Below, one piece after another: positions 1-6,899 of a stretch of DNA of 64,000 nucleotides. How positions within the stretch are numbered: the first letter of the stretch is position 1; the number at the start of each line of letters is the position of its first letter. This DNA is from Gammaproteobacteria bacterium (GTDB taxonomy: Bacteria; Pseudomonadota; Gammaproteobacteria; SZUA-229), in the NCBI GenBank assembly GCA_029881795.1, contig JAOULX010000002.1:186001-250000 (forward strand). Reading direction: 5' to 3'. Under the pieces are notes generated by a model. The model did not search any database and had not been told where the DNA came from. It worked only from the letters and a program-made list of their open reading frames with translations. Made by a program: the position numbers and the translations under genes.

Positions 1-393
1 TACTACGTCAGATGTTTTACCCATTTTAATACGGGTAGCAACATACGCATCTGTAGCTGAGCCTAAAGCATAAGATGAAGTTAATGGCTGTGGGTTTTTA
101 GCTACAAAGATGCTGATAGATTCAGCGTTCTTGATTGAGCTAGAAACAGTTACAGGAACAACAGCACCGTTTTCTGCGATGTCTGGCGCTTTCAGTTTGA
201 TGCTACTGCTAGATGCTGCGTCACCAGAGCCATAAAGCTCAGATAAAGATGCATCGATGCCTTTAGCAGAAAATGCTGATTTAGGCCATGCTGCTAATAC
301 ACTGCGTGGAGCTAAAAGACCTGCACTTGCTGCTACGCCTACGGCGCCAGCTGCTAAAGAGCCTTTAAGCAGGGTTCTACGTTTTGAGTTCAT
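1..393 (-). CDS. soxY: SoxY thiosulfate-oxidation carrier protein, partial (N-terminal 131 residues)
   Basis: SoxY is the periplasmic carrier to which SoxXA attaches thiosulfate sulfur. The frame starts at ATG 393 and runs off the window start. The N-terminus has a twin-arginine-type leader (SKRRTLLKG, then an Ala/Gly/Val hydrophobic stretch and a likely cleavage near VLAA), as expected for a protein exported with its partner. The following part, with LKAPDIAENGAVVPVTV and FVAKNPQPL, matches the SoxY beta-sandwich domain. The sulfur-carrying Gly-Gly-Cys-Gly-Gly C-terminus lies outside the window and was not seen. A GAGGT lies about ten bases upstream of the start. soxX ends 22 bp upstream on the same strand, so the two are probably one operon. 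Confidence 0.9.
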   Translation of the reverse strand, partial: MNSKRRTLLKGSLAAGAVGVAASAGLLAPRSVLAAWPKSAFSAKGIDASLSELYGSGDAASSSSIKLKAPDIAENGAVVPVTVSSSIKNAESISIFVAKNPQPLTSSYALGSATDAYVATRIKMGKTSDVV

Positions 394-415
394 AATGATA
401 ATTACCTCAGTAAAT

Positions 416-787
416 TTATAGTGTGTAGATAAATTCTACGACTTTTTCGATTTCATCTGCTTTAAGAATCTGATGAGGACCGAACGGAGGCATTATTGTG
501 TGCTTGTTTTTAACACGTGCGTCGCTAATTTGGTTCTTCAGGTCTTCTTTCTTAAATCGGGCTTTCATTGCAATTAATGGTGGTCCGATATTACCGGGTA
601 ATTTTCCACCTTTAATGTCATGACATGCCAAGCAATTGCCTTTTTTCTTGCTGAAAGCAATTTCTTTGCCCGCTTCAACTGCGTCTGCATTTTCTGCAAC
701 AGAAACAGCAGGTGTAGCCAAGCTCAGGCAACCGATGAGTACAGCTAGTGATGCTGCAGTATTTACTATTCGCGCCGAGATGCGCAT
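416..787 (-). CDS. soxX: SoxX, monoheme cytochrome c of the SoxAX complex
   Basis: SoxX is the small cytochrome subunit of the SoxAX enzyme that oxidatively couples thiosulfate to SoxY in the periplasm. The 123-residue product has a signal peptide (about residues 1-31, ending in VSVAEN), one heme c site CLACH at residues 52-56, and a distal methionine in TIMPPFG (Met99). The GNIGPPL stretch is typical of the SoxX family. It is the first gene of a minus-strand unit soxX-soxY. The 218 bp upstream (788-1005) hold no gene and must contain the sox promoter. The rest of the operon (soxZ, soxA, soxB) would lie beyond the window. Confidence 0.92.
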   Translation of the reverse strand: MRISARIVNTAASLAVLIGCLSLATPAVSVAENADAVEAGKEIAFSKKKGNCLACHDIKGGKLPGNIGPPLIAMKARFKKEDLKNQISDARVKNKHTIMPPFGPHQILKADEIEKVVEFIYTL

Positions 788-1005
788 AAGCTTCTCCTCA
801 TACTCTTGCGTTGGTTGTGATAGTAGTAACTGATTCTTAAAAATTATTTAATTTCAGTTTTTATTTGACGATACATAGCATACAGAGTGCAAACTATATG
901 GCAAGGAAAAAATGTTATTTTTCCTCATGTTAGGATTAATTAATATAAGCGGTTTCTAATTTTGATCCTTAAGGTTTTCTTAAGGTTTCGATAAATAATA
1001 TCTAT

Positions 1006-2403
1006 TTAGTCAGTTTTGTATTTGTTTTTATAGATTTGCATCTGTGCGCTGAGCCTTTTTAGGCTCTCTGTGTTGTTATCAGGTAGCCGCAGCGCACTGG
1101 TTAGTTGCTGTATGGCTAGCTCATAAAACCCATCGAAGGCATATTGCTCTGCTTTAAGGCTGTAGGCTTTTAACAGGTTGTTTTGTCTTGAGTAAGCCTG
1201 AGCTAATAGGTTATAGGTTTCGCTGTTTTTTTGCTCGGTTAGCTGTTTTTCGAGTATCTGAATACTTTTGCTGTATTTTTTATAGTTTATTAAGGCGCGT
1301 GCAAAAGCATGAGTTACTGGTAGATAGTCGGGATAAATTGCGTTTAATTGTTGGTAAAGCTTGATTGCCTCGGCCTCATCGTTATTTTTATAAAAGGCCT
1401 TTGCGAGTGCTAGCTGATACCAGAGATGCGGCTGCTTTTTATGTAAGTTTTTGAGTGTGTGAATGGCTTGATCGGGTTTATTTAATCGCAGATAGATCAA
1501 TGCTCGTCCATAGGTTTTTTCTGCGCTTTCGCTTTTGCTTTCAAGATAGCCATTGATTAATTCCGCAGGTACCTGGCTATTGGCAACAATCAGCCGCTGT
1601 CGTGCTAATTGGTAGATCAGGCTGTCGTTATTGAATTGAAAAGAGGTTTTGCTCGCGCGATTGGAGGCTTCGGCAATTCGGGCGTTGTTTAAAGGGTGAG
1701 TTCTGAGGTATTCCAGATCGTTTTCGCTGCCATAAAGAGACTGACTTTGCAGTATTTCAAAAAACTCGATCATGCCTTTAGGGTTAAAGTCAGCAGCCGT
1801 CATAATTTGAATACCGACCCGGTCAGCCTCGTATTCATTGCTACGGGTAAAGTTGATTTGCGATTGCATATTGCCGGCAACGCCGCCAAACATCACAGCA
1901 GCTCCTGCCGTCGGATCGGCAGCGCCAATTAAAATGGCTGCGAGAATCGTCGCTAGTGTGGTGATATTGGTGTTTTCGCTGGCTTGATAGGCACGGGTCA
2001 GGTGTTTTTGAGTAACATGAGCAATTTCATGAGCCATGACACTGGCTAGCTGGCTTTCATTATCGGCAGCGAGAATCAGCCCCTTATTAATACCGATAGT
2101 GCCATTGGGGCCGGCAAAGGCATTGATATCGCCTGCATCAATAATAAAAAAATTGAATTCCCGTCCGCGCTCCGGGCTGTTGGCGGCAAGTTTTAAACCC
2201 AGATTGTGAATATAGTCATTCACCAGTTCATCATTGACAAAACGGGCGTGTGCTTTGAGTGCCCTGATAAAAGCTTCTCCTAGCTCTTTTTCGTGTTCGG
2301 GGCTGAGTGTGGTTTGTGACGGGTGACCTAGATCGGGTAGCGGGCTGTCAGCCAGACAGGGAGAAATCAGGCTGAGTAATAACAGGGTTGTCCTTAGTGT
2401 CAT
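1006..2403 (-). CDS. bepA: BepA-type periplasmic M48 metalloprotease with TPR repeats
   Basis: Zinc metalloprotease and chaperone of outer-membrane protein assembly in the BepA/YfgC family. The zinc site HEIAH is at residues 125-129 (counted from the start used here), followed by the third-ligand segment EYEADRVG. The C-terminal half is a run of helical pairs of the TPR type (about residues 260-450). The frame is open to 2445, but ATG 2403 is preferred because it begins directly with a signal peptide (MTLRTTLLLLSLISPCLA). Neither start has a convincing ribosome-binding site, so the start is inferred. Length (465 residues) fits the family. It stands alone, divergent from the rhodanese gene at 2557. 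Confidence 0.85.
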   Translation of the reverse strand: MTLRTTLLLLSLISPCLADSPLPDLGHPSQTTLSPEHEKELGEAFIRALKAHARFVNDELVNDYIHNLGLKLAANSPERGREFNFFIIDAGDINAFAGPNGTIGINKGLILAADNESQLASVMAHEIAHVTQKHLTRAYQASENTNITTLATILAAILIGAADPTAGAAVMFGGVAGNMQSQINFTRSNEYEADRVGIQIMTAADFNPKGMIEFFEILQSQSLYGSENDLEYLRTHPLNNARIAEASNRASKTSFQFNNDSLIYQLARQRLIVANSQVPAELINGYLESKSESAEKTYGRALIYLRLNKPDQAIHTLKNLHKKQPHLWYQLALAKAFYKNNDEAEAIKLYQQLNAIYPDYLPVTHAFARALINYKKYSKSIQILEKQLTEQKNSETYNLLAQAYSRQNNLLKAYSLKAEQYAFDGFYELAIQQLTSALRLPDNNTESLKRLSAQMQIYKNKYKTD

Positions 2404-2556
2404 AAGTAAATAATCGATAATATTTTGTGGATTTGGGTTAATCATACTTAATTTTTATTGGGATTAGGGTGGTATGAATAAAATAAAGTTCCTTTGTTGT
2501 TGTTGATATGTCTATCTATGTTAGAATACTCTAATATTTAAAATAGGAGATGGTAG

Positions 2557-2883
2557 ATGCATTCAATTCAAGAAATCGATGTGGCCGAATTAAAATCTAT
2601 GCAAGAAGCGGGGAAAAGCTTCAGATTGCTGGATGTGCGGAATATTGCTGAAATTCAGCGAGGTTGTATCCGCGGTTGTGAGCCTGTTCCATTGAATATC
2701 CTGCAGGCAAAATTACCTGAATTGAGTAATGATGAAACCTATATATTGTATTGCCATAGCGGTGCGCGTTCTGCACAGGCCACAAGCTTTATGGTGACAC
2801 AGGGCTTTGGGCAAACCTATAACCTAAAAGGTGGTATTTTGGCATGGGCCCAACAGGGTTTCGATATTGCAGCTATGGCTTAA
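2557..2883 (+). CDS. Single-domain rhodanese (GlpE/PspE type)
   Basis: A 108-residue single rhodanese domain without a signal peptide, hence cytoplasmic. The catalytic Cys66 sits in the loop CHSGARS, the six-residue active-site loop of sulfurtransferases that carry a persulfide. LLDVRNIAEIQRGCIRG is the usual N-terminal rhodanese strand and loop. An AGGAGA ribosome site lies upstream of ATG 2557. The next gene on the same strand encodes a DsrE2 protein; in sulfur oxidisers rhodanese, TusA and DsrE2 genes often cluster and pass sulfur along. The 351-bp gap and an intervening hairpin argue against a tight operon here. The sulfur donor is unknown. Confidence 0.85.
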   Translation: MHSIQEIDVAELKSMQEAGKSFRLLDVRNIAEIQRGCIRGCEPVPLNILQAKLPELSNDETYILYCHSGARSAQATSFMVTQGFGQTYNLKGGILAWAQQGFDIAAMA

Positions 2884-3234
2884 GTGGTTAGCTGTTGTTA
2901 AAGCTGTGATGGCTTAATCTGCTCTGATTCTTATCCTTAAATTACAAGCAGCGGCTTTAATTGAATGTTTAAAGCCGCGGTGTTTCTGATTCAACTTAAC
3001 CGTTCTCCAGTCCTCAGACTCCATCGGAATTATTAATTAAGCCTTGTTTTATTGACTGGCATAAATTAGATTTAGCGATCACTAAATCTGCTTAATCATT
3101 AAAAAAATTTATGGTTGGTCATAGATAAGCGCTATAGCTCTAATAATAAAAAGCATTATCTGTTGGTGTGAATAATTAATTTTAAATAAAAGCCTGCATG
3201 GCTTACAAAGATATTGACAAGAGGTGTTTGAGAA
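2884..3234. other. Intergenic gap between rhodanese and dsrE2
   Basis: AT-rich spacer of 351 bp. Apart from the hairpin at 2951-2978 nothing coding was seen; in particular no TusA-like reading frame, which would be the expected third member of a rhodanese-tusA-dsrE2 set. The promoter of the DsrE2 gene probably lies in the AT-rich second half. Confidence 0.6.
2951..2978 (+). terminator. Hairpin downstream of the rhodanese gene
   Basis: Perfect 10-bp inverted repeat GCGGCTTTAA / TTAAAGCCGC with an 8-nt loop, 68 bp past the rhodanese stop. It lacks a clear T-run after the stem, so it may be a weak terminator or a processing hairpin. Confidence 0.45.
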
Positions 3235-3699
3235 ATGAGTAAAAAATTGGCAATTATTGCAACAAAAGGCACGTTGGACTGGGCTTATCCTCCGTTTATT
3301 CTGGCATCAACAGCTTCTGCGCTGGGTTATGAAACAGAAATCTTCTTTACGTTTTATGGCTTAAAGCTGGTTGAAAAAAAGCTGGATTTAAAAGTCTCAT
3401 CACTGGGTAACCCAGGTATGCCAATGCCGATGCCAGTTCCTGTGTTATTGCAGGCATTACCGGGCATGCAAAGCATGATGACCGTGATGATGAAAAAGAA
3501 AATGAAATCAAAAGGCGTTGCGCCTCTGGAAGAGCTGCGTGAACTGTGTCAGGAAGCTGAAGTACGTTTTATTGCCTGCCAGATGACCGTTGATCTGTTT
3601 GAGTTTAATTCATCGAGTTTTGTGGACGGTGTAGAGTTAGGCGGTGCGGCCCTGTTCTTTGAATTTGCCGGTGACTCTGACGTCTGCCTGTTTATTTAA
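3235..3699 (+). CDS. dsrE2: DsrE2-type DsrE/DsrF/DrsH-like sulfur-trafficking protein
   Basis: A 154-residue protein of the DsrE/F/H-like superfamily, nearest in pattern to DsrE2. The N-terminal strand KLAIIATKGTLDWAYPPFIL and ASALGYETEIFFTFYGL are diagnostic. A Met/Pro-rich segment (about residues 59-93, GMPMPMPVPV then MMTVMMKKK) is the membrane-associated insertion that sets DsrE2 apart from soluble DsrE. The conserved Cys115 lies in FIACQMTVDLF, the expected persulfide-carrying position. DsrE2 proteins accept or donate sulfane sulfur with TusA and rhodaneses in sulfur oxidisers. Co-location with soxXY and a rhodanese fits that role, which is inferred rather than shown. A strong terminator follows. 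Confidence 0.85.
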   Translation: MSKKLAIIATKGTLDWAYPPFILASTASALGYETEIFFTFYGLKLVEKKLDLKVSSLGNPGMPMPMPVPVLLQALPGMQSMMTVMMKKKMKSKGVAPLEELRELCQEAEVRFIACQMTVDLFEFNSSSFVDGVELGGAALFFEFAGDSDVCLFI

Positions 3700-3722
3700 A
3701 AACAGCACGACAGTTTCTGATT

Positions 3723-3753
3723 AAAAGCCTGAATTAATTTCAGGCTTTTTTTT
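3723..3753 (+). terminator. Rho-independent terminator after dsrE2
   Basis: AAAAGCCTGAA pairs with TTCAGGCTTTT across a short AT loop and runs into eight T residues, a textbook intrinsic terminator 24 bp after the DsrE2 stop. Confidence 0.9.
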
Positions 3754-4112
3754 GGCAAAAATAAATTTACTATGGCTGATATATGAGAAAAGTAATTTTT
3801 ATATGGGTAAAAAAATAAATATAAAAAAATTAACAAGCTTTGGGTGTTTTGTAATATTTAAAATAATGGCTTAAATCTATATTTAAATTGATAACAATCA
3901 ATAATTTAAGATTATATAGTTATTATTATATTAATTAATAACAATATACGGATATTAATAATAGCGAATTAAAACCGATAAAAACTGATCTTAAACCATT
4001 GATTGACAAAGTGTTTATGCTTTGACATTGTACAGCGATGGTTTAAAGCAGGTATTTATTCCACAAATTATAAAAGCAATAAAAAATTAAAATCATATAT
4101 GAGGGTATATCA
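3754..4112. other. AT-rich promoter region of the fadL-type gene
   Basis: A 359-bp spacer that is very AT-rich over 3780-3980. No gene was seen. The downstream part holds an inverted repeat flanking TTGACA boxes (see the separate entry), so most of it is probably the regulatory region of the outer-membrane protein gene. Confidence 0.6.
3991..4046 (+). promoter_or_regulatory. Inverted repeat enclosing TTGACA boxes upstream of fadL-type gene
   Basis: TTAAACCAT (3991-3999) and ATGGTTTAA (4038-4046) are perfect 9-bp arms enclosing two TTGACA boxes (4003-4008 and 4022-4027) and a smaller CAAAG/CTTTG pair. This could be a promoter within a looped or dimeric operator. No strong -10 box could be assigned (CATTGT at 4026-4031 is poor), so promoter use is unproven. 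Confidence 0.4.
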
Positions 4113-5597
4113 ATGACATTTCAAATTAAACGTTCAGTTCTGGCGGTATCAGTCGCCGCTGCTATCGTGGCACCACTTAGTGCTGTGGCAACCAACGGTA
4201 TGTTACTGGAAGGCTACGGCCCGATTGCAACCGGTATGGGTGGCGCATCGATGGCTTACGATAACGGTGTGGCTGCAGTTATGAATAACCCAGCTACCTT
4301 AGGCATGATGGAAGATGGTGAAGCTCGTCTGGATGTGGCTTTGGGTAATTTAGCGCCGGATATTACAGCAACTCATCCTCTTGCAGGAGATGCCGATTCA
4401 GCTGCGACATCATTTTTTATGCCAGCCGTTGGTTATGCAGTGCGTAATGAGTCTTTAACTTATGGCGTGGGTATGTTTGCACAAGGCGGCATGGGTACAG
4501 AATATGCTTCGGCATCAGCGGTTGATCCGTCAATGGGCGGTACTGGTGATGTCAGCCGTTCAGAAGTGGGTGTAGGCCGATTAGTGGCTCCTATTGTTTA
4601 TAACGTAAATAAAAATCTATCTGTGGGTGGTTCGATTGATTATGTCTTTGGTGGCATGGATCTGATGATGGCGATGCCTGGTGATGCAACAGGTTTTGGT
4701 GATTTTATTGATACAGCAGTTACAGTGGGTGGTTTTAATATTAGTGGTGCACATAATGGTGGTATTGCTTCAGGTTCATTAGTTGATGGCTTAGCTGGTG
4801 CAATGGATGCTGGTGGTATTAGTGGTGTTAATTGGGTGAATTTTAATTTTTCTGATGACAGTGATTATACGGGAGATGCAAAAGGTGCAGGCATTACCGG
4901 TAAAATTGGTATGACCTTTAAGGTTAATAATAACCTGACTGTTGGTGCGACTTACCATGCAAAAACAGCAATGAGTGATTTAGAAACCAGTAACGCGACA
5001 GTCTCGATGAATGTAGATGGCGATGGTGGTTTTTTAACAACAGGTACGCCTGATGGTAACCCTGTGATTGGCCAAACGGTTGATTTAACGGGTAAGTTAT
5101 CAGTTAACGATTTCCAGTTCCCTGCACAGATTGGTTTAGGTATGGCTTATCAGCAGGACAAATGGATGGTTGCGGCGGATGTAAAAATCATTCAGTGGGC
5201 TGATGTAATGGATTCTTTCCGTATGACGTTCACAGCCGATGCGGTTCCAACCAACGGGATGTTTGGTGGTGCATCTATGGATGTTGAAATGTACCAAAAC
5301 TGGGAAGACCAGACGGTTATCCAGATTGGTGGTGCTTATAAAGTCTCATCAGCGACTACATTACGTGCGGGTATTAACAGCTCCAGTAATCCAGTACCGG
5401 ATGCGACAATGAACCATTTGTTCCCAGCTACGATTGAAAACCACTATACACTGGGTGTAGGTCAGGCAATGGGTAAAACATCGAGCATTGATTTCTCATT
5501 AACCATCGCACCGGAAGTTGAAGTGGTGGCAGGTAGTACCGTGACAACAACGCATGCACAGACTAACTGGCAGTTGATGTACTCACAAAAATTCTAA
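4113..5597 (+). CDS. FadL/OmpP1/TodX-family outer-membrane transport protein
   Basis: A 494-residue outer-membrane beta-barrel channel of the family that imports long-chain fatty acids or other hydrophobic compounds. A signal peptide (about residues 1-26, ending SAVA) is followed by TNGMLLEGYGPIATGMGGA and a conserved NNPATLG element, the N-terminal hatch region of FadL proteins. The C-terminus is a run of alternating strands ending in an aromatic residue (MYSQKF), the usual signal for barrel insertion. The substrate cannot be read from sequence; hydrophobic sulfur or hydrocarbon compounds are as possible as fatty acids. Its own AT-rich promoter region and a terminator mark it as a separate unit. 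Confidence 0.88.
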   Translation: MTFQIKRSVLAVSVAAAIVAPLSAVATNGMLLEGYGPIATGMGGASMAYDNGVAAVMNNPATLGMMEDGEARLDVALGNLAPDITATHPLAGDADSAATSFFMPAVGYAVRNESLTYGVGMFAQGGMGTEYASASAVDPSMGGTGDVSRSEVGVGRLVAPIVYNVNKNLSVGGSIDYVFGGMDLMMAMPGDATGFGDFIDTAVTVGGFNISGAHNGGIASGSLVDGLAGAMDAGGISGVNWVNFNFSDDSDYTGDAKGAGITGKIGMTFKVNNNLTVGATYHAKTAMSDLETSNATVSMNVDGDGGFLTTGTPDGNPVIGQTVDLTGKLSVNDFQFPAQIGLGMAYQQDKWMVAADVKIIQWADVMDSFRMTFTADAVPTNGMFGGASMDVEMYQNWEDQTVIQIGGAYKVSSATTLRAGINSSSNPVPDATMNHLFPATIENHYTLGVGQAMGKTSSIDFSLTIAPEVEVVAGSTVTTTHAQTNWQLMYSQKF

Positions 5598-5617
5598 GTT
5601 CAGTTTAGAGTTTTATC

Positions 5618-5652
5618 GCCCGGCGACATGTCCATGTTGCCGGGCTTTTTTC
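5618..5652 (+). terminator. Rho-independent terminator after the fadL-type gene
   Basis: GCCCGGC...GCCGGGC stem, extended internally by ACATG/CATGT, followed by six T residues. It lies between the porin gene and the secreted-protein gene, so the latter depends on read-through or its own promoter. Confidence 0.85.
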
Positions 5653-5674
5653 AGTTTTATCGGAGATACTTTTT

Positions 5675-6613
5675 ATGAGACTTTTTTTCAAAAAAGATTC
5701 TTTTAAATTCCTAATTGCTTTTATAAGTGTCTGTTTAGTGTCGTTGTCATCTGCCAATGCGGCCGATGCTAAATTATATAAACCGTTTGTTATGGCAAAA
5801 ACACCGGCAGGTGATTTTAATGCGGTGGTAGCCAGTACTAAAAGCACCTTAACGAAAGCCGGTTTTAGTATTGTGGGTGATTATTCACCGTATGAAAACG
5901 CACATGTGTTTTCGGTAACGAATAATACCGTTCTTAATATTGTTAAAAATGAAAAAGCCGGTGCTTACGGCGCGGTGCAGCGTGTTTCTGTGAGCCAGGT
6001 AAAAGATAAAGTGCAGGTAGCTTTTACAAACCCTGAATATATGGCTTATGTTTATCGTTTTAACAATAATTTTAAAGCGATTCGTGCCGATCTGATTGCG
6101 GCGCTGGGTTATGAAAAAGACTTTGGTGCAGAGGGGCTGACAGAGAAAAAATTACGCAAATATAATTATGCCTGGGGTATGGAAGAGTTTGATGAGGCGG
6201 ATGAGATTGCTGAATACAGCACTTATCAGCAGGCTATAGAGGCTATTGAAAAAGGCTTTAAGAAAAACAAGGTTGGTGCTTTTAAAGTCTATCGTGTTGA
6301 TGTGCCGGGTAAGAATATGACGGTCTACGGCGTCGGTTTAAAATCGCCCAATATGTTTAATAAGTATCAGGACGATGGTTATATTATGGGTGTGATTGAT
6401 TTTGATAAGGATAAGCACGCGGCGCATCTGCCGTATGAAATGGTAGTGCTTGGTAACAAAATTGAAGCCTTAAACGGTCGCTTCCGGATTGCTATTAATT
6501 TCCCTGATTTGAGTATGGCTGGTGAAAACAGCTTTATGAATATTATGGGCGCACCGGGCGGTATTAAGAAAGCGCTGACAAAGGTTGCTGGTGGTCAGTC
6601 TGACGATTTTTAA
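5675..6613 (+). CDS. Secreted protein of unknown function, possibly DUF302-like
   Basis: A 312-residue product with a clear signal peptide (about residues 1-29, ending SSANAADA) and no other membrane segment. The pattern after it (a helix VVASTKSTLTKAGFSIVGDYSP, then strands ending in VQVAFTNPEYMAYVYR) resembles the DUF302 fold seen also in the protein at 54633, but the match is by eye and weak. The C-terminal half (from about residue 185) looks like a second domain with strands YRVDVPGKNMTVYGVGLKSP and FRIAINFPDLSM. It sits right behind a FadL-type porin and could assist in uptake or binding; this is a guess from position only. A terminator follows. Confidence 0.7.
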   Translation: MRLFFKKDSFKFLIAFISVCLVSLSSANAADAKLYKPFVMAKTPAGDFNAVVASTKSTLTKAGFSIVGDYSPYENAHVFSVTNNTVLNIVKNEKAGAYGAVQRVSVSQVKDKVQVAFTNPEYMAYVYRFNNNFKAIRADLIAALGYEKDFGAEGLTEKKLRKYNYAWGMEEFDEADEIAEYSTYQQAIEAIEKGFKKNKVGAFKVYRVDVPGKNMTVYGVGLKSPNMFNKYQDDGYIMGVIDFDKDKHAAHLPYEMVVLGNKIEALNGRFRIAINFPDLSMAGENSFMNIMGAPGGIKKALTKVAGGQSDDF

Positions 6614-6644
6614 AGCTGATTTTTAAAGCTATTTCGTTGTTCTG

Positions 6645-6673
6645 AAAAAACCCGGTTTAACCGGGTTTTTTTA
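6645..6673 (+). terminator. Rho-independent terminator after the secreted-protein gene
   Basis: AAAAAACCCGGTTTAACCGGGTTTTTT-type palindrome: CCCGGTT/AACCGGG stem with A-run before and seven T residues after. It separates this gene from the ilv operon. Confidence 0.9.
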
Positions 6674-6797
6674 TGGTTGTTGCTGCAGTATATGATTGAT
6701 GATCAGAATCTGGGACGAAATGCCGGTAAATTGTCATCAAAACATTAAAATACCCTCATTTTCTGATTTTTTGCGTGAATTTTAGCCGCATAAGTAT

Positions 6798-6893
6798 TAG
6801 ACTTCTCTGTTCGGCTGTTTTGCAGCTAAAAGTCTATGATTTTTAAGGTTATTCAGCACTTTTTTTGGGTAAAAAGTGAAGACTCTGGAGTCT
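6798..6893 (+). promoter_or_regulatory. Structured leader of the ilvBHC operon
   Basis: Three hairpins lie just before ilvB: TAGACTT (6798-6804) with AAGTCTA (6830-6836), containing an inner GCTG/CAGC pair; CACTTTTT (6857-6864) with AAAAAGTG (6871-6878); and AGACT (6880-6884) with AGTCT (6889-6893). The last holds the GGAG ribosome site (6887-6890). AGACT/AGTCT occurs in four alternating copies, so the first and third hairpins could re-pair with each other. A 19-codon mini-ORF (ATG 6836 to TAA 6895) spans the second and third hairpins. This suggests leader control of ilvB, but no function is proven. Confidence 0.45.
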
Positions 6894-6899
6894 AATTAA

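Noticed and set aside
6673-6699. Eight-codon frame MVVAAVYD as an ilv leader peptide
   Set aside because: It begins inside the upstream terminator T-run and lies before any plausible ilv promoter.
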